Source: Zantedeschia hybrid cultivar
Taxonomy: Eukaryota; Streptophyta; Magnoliopsida; Alismatales; Araceae
Length of the DNA: 64,000 bases
Assembly (NCBI GenBank): GCA_030544215.1
Contig: JARZZO010000006.1
Location: forward strand, 48,584,501 to 48,648,500
Direction: 5' to 3'
Below the pieces are notes generated by a model that saw only the letters and a program-made list of their open reading frames with translations, was not told where the DNA came from and did no database searches. The position numbers and the translations under genes are program-made. This document shows positions 1 through 11,153 of this stretch, in pieces. Every line of letters starts with the position of its first letter. The first letter of the stretch is position 1.

Positions 1-462
1 GATGTCTCAGGTCCAAGGACCATCTACGCAACCGTGATAAAAGAATCGAGCTGGTTAACAGTGAGCTATATACCATCCAACGATTCATGGTCGGATCAGT
101 TCAGTGAACTCATTTCCCAATGAGCACCTACAGGTCCAGCATAGTGTCTCCACACAAGTGACCTATAGGATCAGTCACCCTCATCATATAAACTGAAGAA
201 ACCTGTACTAGTCTATCCAGATGATTGATGTCCTTCTCAAATATTCTCCGACTAGGAACAATTTGAGAACATGTGTTTATAAATCTTTGGTCTAGTAATT
301 ATGATCTCATCATAATCCGAAGATTGTTGCACATGTTTATAGACTTCATCATGATACGATAAACATAGATCGAATTAATTACACACAATGAATAAATGCC
401 ATTTATTAATAAACTGAATTAATACATAGTAGGATTGGGTTTGAGACCACCTAATACTAACA
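1..462 (-). mobile_element. Copia solo LTR J, truncated duplicate copy (end part only)
   Basis: The last 462 bases correspond to the right part of LTR J at 21297-22856. They include the block GTTCAGTGAAC shared by all copia LTRs in the window. The LTR ends ..CTAACA at 462, followed by the target sequence CTTCG at 463-467. Strand is given by analogy with the neighbouring minus-strand copias, whose LTRs read TG..CA in both directions. Confidence 0.8.
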
Positions 463-700
463 CTTCGGTGGGTTGAAGCAGACTTGGAGGAAGCCAGAGG
501 CTCAGCAGCCCAGGCGCAGACGGATGATGCTAGGATTAGGGCCTTAGAGGAGCAGCTGACTCCAGATGTGGCTAGAGATCTTGATGGAGGAACGGGATCG
601 CGGCCAAGGTCAGCTAATGATTGAGATTCAGTACCTTCAGGGTTGTCTATCTATGGTAGAGCACAAGCAGCGCAGTGTTGAGGCCCGCTACCAACTGTAG
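463..700 (+). pseudogene. Coiled-coil protein remnant K, C-terminal part, copy 1
   Basis: This is the duplicate of 22862-23094. Conceptual translation gives a Glu/Ala/Arg/Gln-rich segment with heptad-like spacing (ADLEEARGSAAQAQ, RIRALEEQL) and ends ..VEARYQL before a TAG at 698-700. The reading frame breaks near 575-600, so it cannot be translated through. The family is not recognised. It could be a host gene fragment or an extra ORF of a retrotransposon. Confidence 0.5.
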
Positions 701-784
701 ACACCGATTTTGGACCCTCTTTTTGGTCATAAATCCCCATCTGATTTAGCCCATCAGATTTTCCCACTTAATTCAACCCATAGT
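696..784 (+). other. Possible start of a gypsy LTR (TGTAGACACC..), copy 1
   Basis: Right at the stop codon of K begins TGTAGACACCGATTTTGG, a TG start that resembles LTR starts of Tat-type gypsy elements. It runs only about 90 bases before copia RT sequence begins, and no second LTR is visible. The assignment rests on that start motif alone. Confidence 0.25.
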
Positions 785-1064
785 GGATCTGCTTTATGTC
801 TTCTCGTAACGCGTAGAGCATATGCAACATCAGGTCTTGTACATAGCATGACATACATGATGGAACCTATGGCTGAAGTATAGGGAATCTTATCCATCAT
901 TGCCCTCTCCTCAGAAGTCTTGGGAGACTGACCTTTGGAGAGATAAATTTCATGTCTCATCGATATGAGACCTCTCTTGAAATTTTTCATGCCAAACCTT
1001 TTGACAATGGTTTATATGTACATTGATTAGGTTAAGGCAAACATCTTCTTTGATCTATCTCTAT
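785..1064 (-). pseudogene. Copia reverse transcriptase/RNase H junction fragment, copy 1
   Basis: On the minus strand this encodes the end of a copia RT domain, with motifs SAIGSIMY and RPDVAYAL that are also found in F, I and E. The piece starts abruptly after ..KADP and is cut at 1064 by Tat-type sequence. It is a dead fragment without LTR, integrase or catalytic YVDD. Confidence 0.75.
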
Positions 1065-1431
1065 GCAACCCGTCACCATGACACCTGTACCAACACCCGC
1101 ATACCTTCTACCCACACCTATTACACCATCCACTACCACGCAACCATTAAACAGCCATCCGCAAGCCAATTATGCGCCCCTACTGCCATCCAAACCATTA
1201 GTCCGCATGCCATTTCCCACATCATCTACCATAACCACTTACCACAGTGACATATAGCCATCCAAACCGCCACTCCGTATGCCATTCTCTACTTTACCCG
1301 CACCAACCACTTACACCTCCACCATCCAACCATCTAAACCCCTCATCCACACCATGCCTCCACCAAACAACCCCGCGCCATCACCTGTTTGCTAGCCCCC
1401 CACACCATCTAAACCACCCACCAACCCCGCA
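1065..1431 (+). pseudogene. Proline/threonine-rich low-complexity segment, probably Tat gag linker (element G)
   Basis: The DNA is strongly C/A-rich on the plus strand. It encodes Pro/Thr/His-rich stretches in more than one frame, so the true frame is uncertain. An imperfect direct repeat of about 73 bp is visible: CCATCCAAACC near 1186 and again near 1258, each followed by CCGNATGCCATT. It lies directly upstream of Tat gag-pol sequence in the same orientation and is most simply read as the proline-rich part of that Gag. Confidence 0.4.
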
Positions 1432-1813
1432 GTGCTCAAACTATCACCTGGACCTTCCATGATTGAAGAACATACAATATGGATTGGGAGGATATTCAAC
1501 AAGGTCTTTCTTCAGTCTATAGTCAGAGACGGCCCATCACAGTCGCCAGAGGAAGCTTATAATGATGAGGGTGCACCAGGCAATCAATACGATCTGTTGA
1601 AGCGGTTAGACAGAACACCGGCACGAATCTTTGTGCTCGAGTTGATCAAGAGATCCAAGACCCATTAGGAAGCCCTGATGGAATATTTGCAGAAAGTTAT
1701 GGTCAACGAAGACGTGCCGGTAGAAAATATCACCACACTGCTAGTTCCTCAAGGGGGACCAGCCCTCCATTACATTCCATACCTCAGAACTAGAACCACC
1801 AGCAGCCAGAAGC
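1432..1813 (+). pseudogene. Tat-type gypsy G: Gag C-terminal region
   Basis: The frame reads ..ARIFVLELIKRSKTH, then an in-frame TAG at 1666-1668, then ..EALMEYLQKVMVNEDVPVEN.., a motif string that precedes the protease in Tat/Athila polyproteins. A frame change near 1740-1800 is needed to join the protease. The zinc knuckle is not visible. No TG start, primer site or 5' LTR for G is found on the left, so the element is truncated at 1065. Confidence 0.6.
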
Positions 1814-2521
1814 ATGGCTTTGAGCATTACGGTCAACATCTGTAAGAAGGCCGTAGACGCATGCCTAGTTGACACAGGGGCTTCCATCAACGTTCTATCA
1901 CCGAAGACCCTTGAACTGTGTGGTATACCTAGGGAGAAGTGGCTGCCTTCCCCTATTTCTGTTACAGGATATGACAATTCTACACGTTCCCCTCTAGGAA
2001 TGATTTATTTGAAGGTAGAATTAGGCCATGTTTGTCACAATGAAGTCGAATTCTACATCTTGGAAATCGATCTATCTTTGAAGGGTATCCTTGGCTGGGC
2101 TTACATTAAGTTCCTTGAGGCAATTCCTTCTACAAATCATCAGTGCCTCAAATTCCCATATAAGGGACGAATCACTAAAGTCACGAGCATGCCAATCCTT
2201 GCAGCTGCTCATTCCTTGAATATCAGGCCGACTTCTTTACCTGGCCAACAACCTCTGTTGTCAGTATTACAGGTTTACCGTCCTGTGGCTGATCCCTTGA
2301 AAGCTACCACACTTAGTCCTTATCCAATTGATGCCATGAAGCGGGGGAAGTGCATGAGTATCCCTGGTTGGAAAATCATGATGAAAGGTGGCTATCAGCC
2401 TAGAAAGGGCCTAGGCACACAATTGCAGGGCATAACTACACCTATTAAAGACAGCCGAAGGAAACCTGGTAATGGCCTGGGCTATAGGCCAAGAAGAATC
2501 AGGCATGACATTGTGCAGTAG
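1814..2521 (+). pseudogene. Tat-type gypsy G: aspartic protease with G-patch domain
   Basis: The 235-codon open frame starts with an intact retropepsin: active site DTGAS with its Asp codon at 1871-1873, followed by INVLSPKTL and the flap-side segment. Later ..AIPSTNHQCLKF matches the conserved segment after the protease in Tat-lineage elements. Residues about 175-230 form a glycine-rich G-patch-like segment (GYQPRKGLGTQLQG, NGLGYRP). Protease plus G-patch is known from some plant gypsy polyproteins. The frame ends in TAG at 2519-2521, and the downstream polyprotein is out of register. Confidence 0.7.
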
Positions 2522-3593
2522 CAAGAAGATGAAGACGGCCAGAGGCCTGGGAAACAATGACCACACCATGCAAAGAAGGCCGAGATCCCTTGACATGGAC
2601 CCTGTATACACATTTTGTCAAGGGACCCATAATCAGTCATGATAATGATAATACAGTGCTAATCACTTCCCAGTTTGATCTGCATGACATCTATGGAAGG
2701 GACCTGGCCTGACATTACTCAGAATTGTTGACGTACCAGTCCTTGGAGGCTTTGCGGCCGATGAAAAGGAGAAAATTCCAAGATCCAAAATGCGAATGGT
2801 ACCAATGGTTCGACCTGAGGGATTTGTACATTGCTCTAAACATATTATTTCTTGATCCCTCAGAGCCGAAATAGCCACCAATGATAGACGAGCTGATTAA
2901 AGGGCCCGACGCCATTTTTGACAAGAGAATTCTACTGTCCAAGGAAACGGATGAAGGGGAGCCAGATAACCCCTATGAAGCTGGTCACACAACTTATTTT
3001 CTCTAGAGAGGAACCTACCCCTCTCGCATTTTCACACTTCATACTCTATTCCGTACTCTGCTTCTGACCCCGACTTGGTCGCAGGTCTTCACTGAAGATA
3101 TTCCATGGCCTCCGCCCATCATGATCACTCTGTTCCCACATGACCTTCTCCCTCAACCTCCTCTACACAATCCTTTGGCCTTGGTGTCGCTTCCTCCATC
3201 CCATTCTCCTCCTATTCATGTTCATTCTTGTTTCATGATTAATTCATCTTTTCTCTAAAAAAAAACGCCAATTTGGCAACTTCTTTCTCTTAGATCCTCA
3301 TTCAGGAAACTTCCTACTTGTCCGATTGTACTCCATTGCATGAATCATTCGAACAAGATTCTCTCTTAAATCTGCTTTGTCCCTCCCCTCGGAAGGATTC
3401 TCTTGTATTTCCTCATGTATCCTATAATTTTTATCCTTCTTCATCCTCATTAGGTCAGGATATGGAGTCTAGTGAAGTTAGGGAGTCTAGTTCTAGGCAG
3501 GTTAATCAGGTTTGAAAGTCTAGGAAGTCTAAGGGTAGGAGAATCCCAGATAGATACCTTCATGATCTAGCTGTTAAATGTCTTTCTTGCTCT
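2522..3593 (+). pseudogene. Degenerate spacer between protease and RT of element G
   Basis: No domain is recognised over about 1 kb. The 3318-3515 segment (Ser-rich, ends in TGA) is in the same frame as the acidic segment that follows at 3594, so it probably belongs to the polyprotein linker. The rest has many stops in all plus frames. An A-run occurs at 3257-3265. Confidence 0.35.
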
Positions 3594-5150
3594 ATGATCC
3601 CTCAATTGTTAGAGAATCCTATTCAGATGCCAGAAGATTGTGTAGATGATGAGTCAGTCAATGATGGATATGGGGTGTATGAATTGATACACGAGAAAGA
3701 CCCTATTACTGAGGATGAGGAAGATGACGAGGATGCAGCTGAGGCGTTTGCCAGTAGAGTAAAAAGATTTGATGAACCCTCAGCTGCCGTATAAGAGCCG
3801 ACCAAAGAGATCAATCTAGGGACTGAAGACGAACCTAAGGTTGTCCTCGTTAGCAAAAATCTTTCTGAAATGGATCAGAAGGTAGTGGTCCAAGTTCTTA
3901 AGGATTATAAGGACACTTTCGCCTGGAGTTATGAGGATATGCCGGGGTTAGACTCATCACTAGTGGAACATCGATTAACATTAAAGGATGGAGTTAGTCC
4001 GGGTAAACAGAAGTTAAGGCGATTCCACCCATAAATGTCTTTGAAGATGAAGGAAGAGGTCGATAAGATGCATAAAGCCAAGTTTATTAGAGTTGTCCTC
4101 TACCACAATGGGTGGCCAACATAGTCCCGATTATGAAAAAGGATGGGAAGGTCAGAATCTGTGTTGACTTTCGAGATTTGAACCGAGCATGTCCTAAGGA
4201 TGACTTTCCACTGTCTCACATTGATGTACTCATCGATAATACAGCTAGCTATGAAACTTTATCATTTATGGATGGATTCTCAGGATATAATCAGATCAAA
4301 TTGACAGAAGAAGATCAAGAAAAGACATCATTCACTACACCTTGGGGGACATATTGTTATGTCGTCATGCCTTTTGGACTGAAGAACACTGGAGCCACTT
4401 ATCAGAGGGCTATGATGGCAATATTCCATGACATGATGCATATAAATTTAGAAGTGTATGTGGATGATTTATTAGTGAATCTAAGACTATGGCTGAGCAT
4501 GCCAAAGTTCTCGCAAGAGTATTAGAAAGATCAAGAGAATATCAGTTGAAGATGAACACCAAGAAATGTATATTCAGAGTATCCTCAGGGAAATTACTTA
4601 GATTCATTGTCAGTAAACGGGGAATTGAGATCGATCCCAACAAGGCAAAAGCTACCCGAGAGATGCCACCTCCTAAGAACTTGAAAGAGCTAAGAGGATT
4701 AATCGGGAGGTTGCAGTTTATTCGCCGATTTGTCTCCCAATACTCACAAAGGTGTAAGCCGTTTTATGAGTTTACTAAGCCGGGAGTCAAATTCGAATGG
4801 GACGATAAGTGTTAGGAGGCATTTGATGGATTAAAGAATTATTTGACAAGTCGTCCTATTTTTAGACCACCATCTCCTAGCAAACCTTTGATTCTATACA
4901 CTTCTGTCCTGGATGATGCAGTGGGGGTTGTCCTAGCACAAGAGGATGAAGAAGGAAAGGAGAGGGCAGCCTACTATCTCTCTAAACTTCTCAACCCCGC
5001 TGAATAGAGATACACGGCGATGGAGAAAACATGTGCAGCACTTGTATGAGTGGTTCATAAATTGAAGCATTACTTTCTAGCCCATGAAGTTCATCTCATC
5101 GCTAGGATGAATCCGATCAAGTTTCTCCTTGAGAAATCTGTCCTTACTTA
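3594..5150 (+). pseudogene. Tat-type gypsy G: reverse transcriptase and first RNase H
   Basis: An acidic linker (3594-3794) leads into ..FAWSYEDMPGLD.., the segment before RT. RT motifs follow: RICVDFRDLNRACPKDDFP, TPWGTYCYVVMPFGLKN and the catalytic YVDD at 4457-4468. The thumb/connection region (GLIGRLQFIRRF) and an RNase H (VGVVLAQEDEEG, AAYYLSKLL) continue to about 5140. Stops occur at 3792-3794, 4032-4034, 4122-4124 and after 4812. Frameshifts lie near 4100 and 4480. DFRDLNRACPKDD is typical of the Tat/Athila side of Ty3/gypsy. The frame is cut by element F just after ..EKSVLT and resumes at 14849. Confidence 0.8.
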
Positions 5151-6723
5151 TGTAATGAATCGCATAGAACGCAGCGGAAAATAAAATCGATTCCTATGTA
5201 TCGGTTGCTGGGATCATAAAACGGACAATAAAATTAAACGCGATAAGAACAGCTCTTCACCTTTGCGGGGTTTTGAATCTACCGTGGATGATTCTGACTC
5301 GGTAATCGCGCACGCGCACGATCTCTAGAGGTATCCACACGAGCTCCCGCTGTAGACGCGTTTTCCTCCTCGACTTGACTGCTCCGACTAGATCTCAAAT
5401 CCACCATGTGCGGAAAGAGAAAGATCTACTCCAAGAGAGAGAGAAGGAGAGAGAGAATCTTGGGGTGTGAAATTCCTCCAACTCCTTTTACCCCTCCCCT
5501 TAGCCTCCTTATATAAGAAATAAGGATAAGCACAAGGATTAATCGTCATGATTATCCAAGAGTTTGGCCTTGGATAAATGTCCATTAAATATTCATGTTT
5601 ATCCTGCGGCTTTTCATAAAAACGCAGATAAGCATGAAATTTAACGTCTCTCACCGTCTGACGAGAACTCTTATGTATGTGACCCTCTAGGCCCATATAT
5701 CAGTCCGGTTTCAGGCCCATTAAAATTAGAACTAATTCTAGAGTTTAATATTTATTAATTAACATTTAAACATCATATGTTAAATGATTAATTTAATAAA
5801 CAAGTGGTTTATCATCTGATGATTAATTCACTTGGCCTTCTGATCATGAACGGTACCAAACACTACCTCATAATCCCAGAAGATATAAGAGATATTGTTC
5901 CCTTCATTTGAACCTTTCCATCTGCAGATACCGCACAGATAAAATCATTTACTCATCCAATGTCCCAATAACGCAAGGGTATGGTTTTATAGTCAAACCC
6001 TCTATCGCATTATTTAGATGGATTCCAGTACTCAGTTAATTTCTAGAAAGACATATCTTTCATTTGACCCTGGCCAGAGATTTCTGTGTACACATCCATA
6101 GGACATTCTCTCTCCAGTCTTATACCAAGAGTGAGTGATCTCTTGTTGCTCACTCAATTACCTTCACAAGCTTTCCACCGTATCTGAGAGACTGACTATC
6201 GTGGGCTTAATGGTTAAAGTCCACAAGTCAGAGAATCAAGACACAATGGTCTACAAACAAGGTATCATTGGTGACTCAGATCAAAGGACCAACTGTACTA
6301 CTGCAACGATTGAATTCCCTGGTTGACTAATAGGTATAATTACCATCCAGGATTTCTTATTTGGGTCTGTTCAGTGAACTCATTCTTTAATGAGCACCCA
6401 CAAGTTTGTCTTAGTGTCACCACACGAGTGAATGTGAGATCATTCACCCTCATCACATGAGCAGACATAACTTGTGTCGATCTTATCGGATATTTAATGT
6501 CCATCTTAAATATCCTATGATCGAGAACTGTTTAAGACAAGTGACTAAGGATATTAATCTCATTATCATGATCTCATCATGATTCAACATCCCATACATT
6601 TGTCTACGGACCTTCATTATGATAGTTAATTTGCAAGAACTGTAAATGAAGAAATAATTGCCTTTATTAATAATATGAACTAGAATGTACAATGATTGGC
6701 TTTGAGGCCACCCAATCCTATCA
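5151..6723 (-). repeat. F 3' LTR (left copy)
   Basis: This 1573 bp copy reads TGTAATGA.. to ..CCTATCA on the plus strand and closely matches 13262-14848 with scattered differences and small indels. It contains the copia-LTR block GTTCAGTGAAC (6369-6379) followed by CATT..AATGAG, also present in H and J. Confidence 0.93.
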
Positions 6724-6734
6724 TTCTTCCACTT
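6724..6734 (-). promoter_or_regulatory. F polypurine tract
   Basis: On the minus strand AAGTGGAAGAA lies directly before the 3' LTR. This is the expected place for the plus-strand primer in reverse transcription. Confidence 0.75.
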
Positions 6735-6737
6735 GGA

Positions 6738-9700
6738 CTATAGCCAATCACCCATATGTCTAAGTCCCATAGACTTAAGGTGACGGTCTAAATTGTTTTG
6801 AGATAATGGCTTAGTCAAGGGATCTGCTACATTATCTTCAGATGAGACTTTCTCAACTACTATATCTCCTCGGGCGATAATCTCATGAATCAGATGAAAT
6901 CGTCTCAGAATGTGCTTTGAGTTCTGATGTGATCTTGGCTCCTTCGCTTGAGCTATAGCCCCATTATTGTCACACAATAATGGAACATGATCTGAAATGC
7001 TTGGAACTACTCCAAGTGCAGAGATGAACTTCTTCATCCAAACCGCCTCCTTGGCCGCTTCAGCTGCAGCAATGTATTCTGCTTCGGTCGTTGAATCTGC
7101 AGTTGTTCCTTGTTTGGAACTTTTCCAACTTACTGCACCTCCATTTAACATGAACACAAATCCAGACATGGATTTGCTATCATCTATATCCGACTGGAAA
7201 CTCGAGTCAGTAAACCCTCGAAGTTCCAAGTTGTTTCCTCCATAGACGAGAAATAGATCCTTAGTCCTTGTTAAGTATCTAAGGATACATTTCACCGCCT
7301 TCCAGTGTTCCTCACCTGGATCAGCCTGATATCTACTAGTGACACTTAGTGGGTGTGCCACATCAAGCCTAGTACATAGCATTGCATACATGATAGATCC
7401 TATTGCCGAGGCATAAGGAACTCTATCCATGTATGCTTTCTCTTCAGGTGTCATGGGAGACATTCCTTTAGAGAGATAAATTCCATGCCTCATTGGAACG
7501 AGACCCCTCTTGGAATTTTCCATGCCAAATCTTTTGACTATGGTATCTATGTACATAGATTGGGATAAGCCAAGCATCCTTTTGGACCTATCTCTATAGA
7601 TCCTTATTCCCAGAATATAGGATGCTTCTCCCAAATCTTTCATGGAGAAGTTTTAGGATAACCAAGTCTTTACTGATGACAACATTCCTACATCATTCCC
7701 AATGAGTAGAATGTCATCAACGTAAAGTACCAAAAAGGTAACTGCGCTCCCACTAGTCTTTTTGTATACATAAGGTTCATCTTCATTCTTAATGAAGTCA
7801 TAAGATTTGATTGCTTCATCAAATCTTAAGTTCCAAGTTTGGGATGCCTGCTTTAATCTATAAATGGATCTTTGCAGCTTGCATACCTTACTTGAATGCT
7901 CTTTGGAAGTGAATCCTTCAGGTTGTATCATATACACCTCTTCTTGAAGGTTCCCATTAAGGAATGCTGTTTTCACATCCATTTGCCATATTTCATAATC
8001 ATAGAATGCGGCGATAGTAAGAAGTATTCTGATTGACTTAATCATGGCAACTGGAGAAAAGGTTTGGTCATAGTCAATGCCTTGCCTTTCACGATGTCCT
8101 TTTGCTACCAGCCTTGCCTTGTATGTGTCAATCTGTCCATCTACCCCGATCTTTCTTTTAAAGATCCATTTACTGCCAATAGGTACTATACCTTCTGGCA
8201 GATTAACTAAGTTCCAAACTTGGTTGGCAGACATGGACTGAATTTCAGAATTCATTGCCTCTTGCCATTTCTCTAATTCTTGACTATTCATGGCTGCTAG
8301 GTAGGTTTGAGGATAATCATCCTCATTTAAGTGCACTTTTGGTTTGTCATCATCAATATGTCCAACATATCTTTCAGGCTGCTTAGGCACTCTACCTGAT
8401 CTGCGAACCTTTTGTATATCATCTTGAACAAGTTCTTGAGTCAATGGTTCAGTAGATGAACTAGTATTGATTTGTGAATATAGAATTTCTTCCAGTTCTA
8501 TCTTGCTCCCACTGTCTTCTTTTGAAAGATATTCTTTCTCTAAGAAGACAGCTGCATTTGCGACAAATACCCTTTGATCGCTGGGCTGATAGAAATAATA
8601 TCCAAAAGTCTCTTTTGGATATCCCACAAATCTACATTTTTCTGTCCTGGAATCCAGTTTGTCTGGATCATGTCTTTTGACATGTGCAGGACAACCCCAG
8701 ACTCTAACATGCTTGAAGTTTGGTTTCTTTCCTTTCCATATCTCATATGGAGTGGAAGACACTGACTTACTGGGAACTTTGTTCAACAGATATGCAGCAG
8801 TCAATAGTGCATATCCCCATAAAGAGATTGGAAGTTTAGCATAACTCATCATTGATCGTACCATATCTAATAGAGTACGATTTCTCCTTTTCGATATACC
8901 ATTTAATTGTGGTGTATAGGGAGGAGTCCACTGAGACAAAATATCATTATTCTTAAGATATTGTGTGAATTCTGTACTTAAGTATTCACCCCCTCGATCT
9001 GATCGAAGAGTTTTGATACTCTTTCCATTCTGGTTCTCAACTTCATTTTTAAACTCTTTAAATTTCTCAAAGACTTCTGACTTATATTTCATTAAATATA
9101 TGTAGCCATATCTTGAGAAATCATCTGTAAATGAAACGAAGTATGAGTAACCACCCATAGCATGAGTAGACATTGGACCACATACATCACTATGTATTAG
9201 TTCCAATAAGTCCTTAGCTCTTTCTCCATGTCCTGAAAATGGAGCTTTGGTCATTTTTCCCATGAGACAAACTTCACAAGTTGCAAATGATTCATAATCA
9301 AATGGATCAAGATATCCATTCTTTTACAACTTAATGATCCTGTTCTCATTTATATGGCCGAGTCTACAATGCCATAGGTATGATTTGTTCACATCCTTAT
9401 CTACTTGTTCAATAGACTTATTTACTAGACAAACATCATATGAAATATCAAGTAAATATAATCCATTCAATAAATATCCAGAAGCAAACAATTTGTCTCC
9501 TTGATAAATGGAACAACCTTTATTCTCAAGTTTCATAGAATATCCTTGTTTATCTAAACATGAAATAGATATGCTATTCCTAATGATGGTCGGAACATAA
9601 TAACAATCTATTAGTTCCAATGAGTCTCCTGACGACATCTGAAGTCTTGCTGTCCCCACAGCTAACGCAGCAATTTTTGCTCCATTCCCGAGTTTCAGAT

Positions 9701-10667
9701 CCACGTCTCCGCGGTTCAATCTTCTTTTACTTGTTAACACCTACAAGTTATTGCAGATATGAGAAACACATCTAGTATCTAATACCCAAGATGTTGATTC
9801 TCTATAAGACAAGTTAAGATCGATCATGAGTATACCTGAAGCTTCACCAAGCTTCTCCTTTGCTTTTTCTGCTAGATAAATCTTGCAGTTTCTCTTCCAG
9901 TGACCTTCTTTATGGCAGTGGAAACACTGACCTTTATCATTGACTTTAGCTTTGTCCTTTTGAACCGCCGGTTTGCTTTTCACTAGCTTCCTAGGCTTAC
10001 CTTTCTTAAAAGTCTGTCCAACTTTTCTTTTCTTATTGGTCTTACCAACAAGCATTACATGTGGCTTATCTTTCTGGATAGTGCCTTATACTGTCTTCAA
10101 CATGTTGAGCAGCTCAGCCAGTGTAACTTCAATTTTGTTCATATTGAAGTTGATAATGAATTGTGAAAATGAATCTGGAAGGGACTGTAGGATTAAGTCG
10201 ATGCTTAGGTCATTGTTCATAACAAAGCCAAGCACTGCAAGCCTCTCAATCCACTCTATCATCTTGAGCACATGAGTTTGCACAGATGTGCTCTCGCTCA
10301 TTCTGGTCCTGAACAATTTCTTAGATATCTCATATCTTTCTGTTCTGGATTGTTCACCAAACAACTCTTGTAGGTGATTCAGCATGGACTTAGGTTCCAT
10401 ATTATCATGCTGTCGTTGTAGTTCATTGTTCATTGAACCAAGCATATAACACTGGACTTTGACAGAGTCCTCCTTCCAGTTTTCAAACATCATTAATTCA
10501 TCCTCATTAGAATTTTCACCGGGTTGTACTGGATCTGGTTGATCCAGGACATAGGCTAGCTTTTCACACCTGAGGACAATCTTCAGGTTGCGTAACCAGT
10601 CAACGTAATTAGGTCCCGTAAGTTTGTTTGCATCAAGTATGCAACGAAGGGGGTTAGGTGACGACAT
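6738..10667 (-). pseudogene. F gag-pol polyprotein, one frame with four premature stops
   Basis: A single minus-strand frame of 1309 codons runs from ATG at 10667 to a stop at 6738-6740, with premature stops at 10086-10088, 9741-9743, 9324-9326 and 7653-7655 and no frameshift. In order: Gag (NYVDWLRNLKIVL, LLNML); zinc knuckle CFHCHKEGHWKRNC; protease with DTR instead of the usual DTG (VLDTRCVSHICN); GAG-pre-integrase (YLWHCRLGHINENR); integrase core (HSDVCGP, SDRGGEYLS, NGISKRRNRTL); RT with YVDD at 7713-7724; RNase H (GFTDSSFQS, TEAEYIAAAEAAKE). The protease glycine replacement is shared with element E. Domains are otherwise complete, so F probably died by point mutation. Confidence 0.9.
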
Positions 10668-10764
10668 AGCGACCTACAAGGAAATATAAAAATAAGCAGA
10701 TAGTTCTTAAAATCAGATTTAGGACTTTTAATCTAGATTTAGGCTCCCACTATTTTTCGGCGAT

Positions 10765-10810
10765 CTGTATGACCCTCTAATATACAGAACGGGAGATTCC
10801 GGTGATCTCC
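10765..10810 (-). promoter_or_regulatory. F leader: two tandem hairpins before gag
   Basis: CTGTAT (10765-10770) pairs with ATACAG (10782-10787). GGAGAT (10792-10797) pairs with ATCTCC (10805-10810). The same two hairpins occur at the same place in H (20153-20197) and E (52405-52449), with the second stem changed on both sides so that pairing is kept. They could be an RNA packaging or translation-control structure; this is inference. Confidence 0.55.
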
Positions 10811-10843
10811 TAGTAGGGATCATAATCCTTCGGGCATCATGCA

Positions 10844-11153
10844 TGTGATCTTGTGGTAGCACAACAAATCACATCAAGTCCCTTAGGCTGTCAACTCTTG
10901 ACAATTGCAACATTTGCAATATCCGATCAATTTAACCCCTGAATCAGAATGACCTTGTGGTAGCACAACAAATCAAATGCTTCAGTTAAGTTTATCCATC
11001 ATTACTCATATAACATGAATTCATAGTGCAATCCTTGTGGTAGCACAACAAAACTACACTATTTGTCCATTTATCTTAATGACATCACATGTCGTAGACC
11101 TAGGTTAATTTCTAAATCAAATAGACCTTGTGGTAGTACAACAAATCCATTTG
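10844..11153 (-). repeat. F leader: four repeated stem-loops with loop motif CTTGTGGTAGCACAACAA
   Basis: The motif CTTGTGGTAGCACAACAA (plus-strand reading) occurs four times: near 10850, 10954, 11034 and 11127 (the last with one change). Copies 1, 3 and 4 sit between inverted repeats that differ from copy to copy: TGTGAT/ATCACA (10844-10849, 10868-10873), ATAGTG/CACTAT (11023-11028, 11057-11062), CAAAT/ATTTG (11118-11122, 11149-11153). The motif itself folds as TTGTG/CACAA. Loop conserved and stems varied but paired suggests an RNA element. Confidence 0.65.

Larger units (their letters stand above)
1..1064. repeat. Direct segmental duplication, copy 1 (partner 22394-23458)
   Basis: This stretch matches 22394-23458 base for base apart from scattered substitutions. 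The match covers the end of a copia LTR, a coiled-coil remnant and a copia RT fragment in the same order. It stops at position 1064, where this copy passes into Tat-type sequence and the partner continues into copia pol. Both copies have the same LTR end in the same flank, so they descend from one insertion and were later duplicated. The left end is outside the window. Confidence 0.9.

Noticed and set aside
1..462. A second, independent insertion of copia LTR J
   Set aside because: It has the same target sequence and the same flanking mosaic as 22394-23458, so it is a duplicate of one event.
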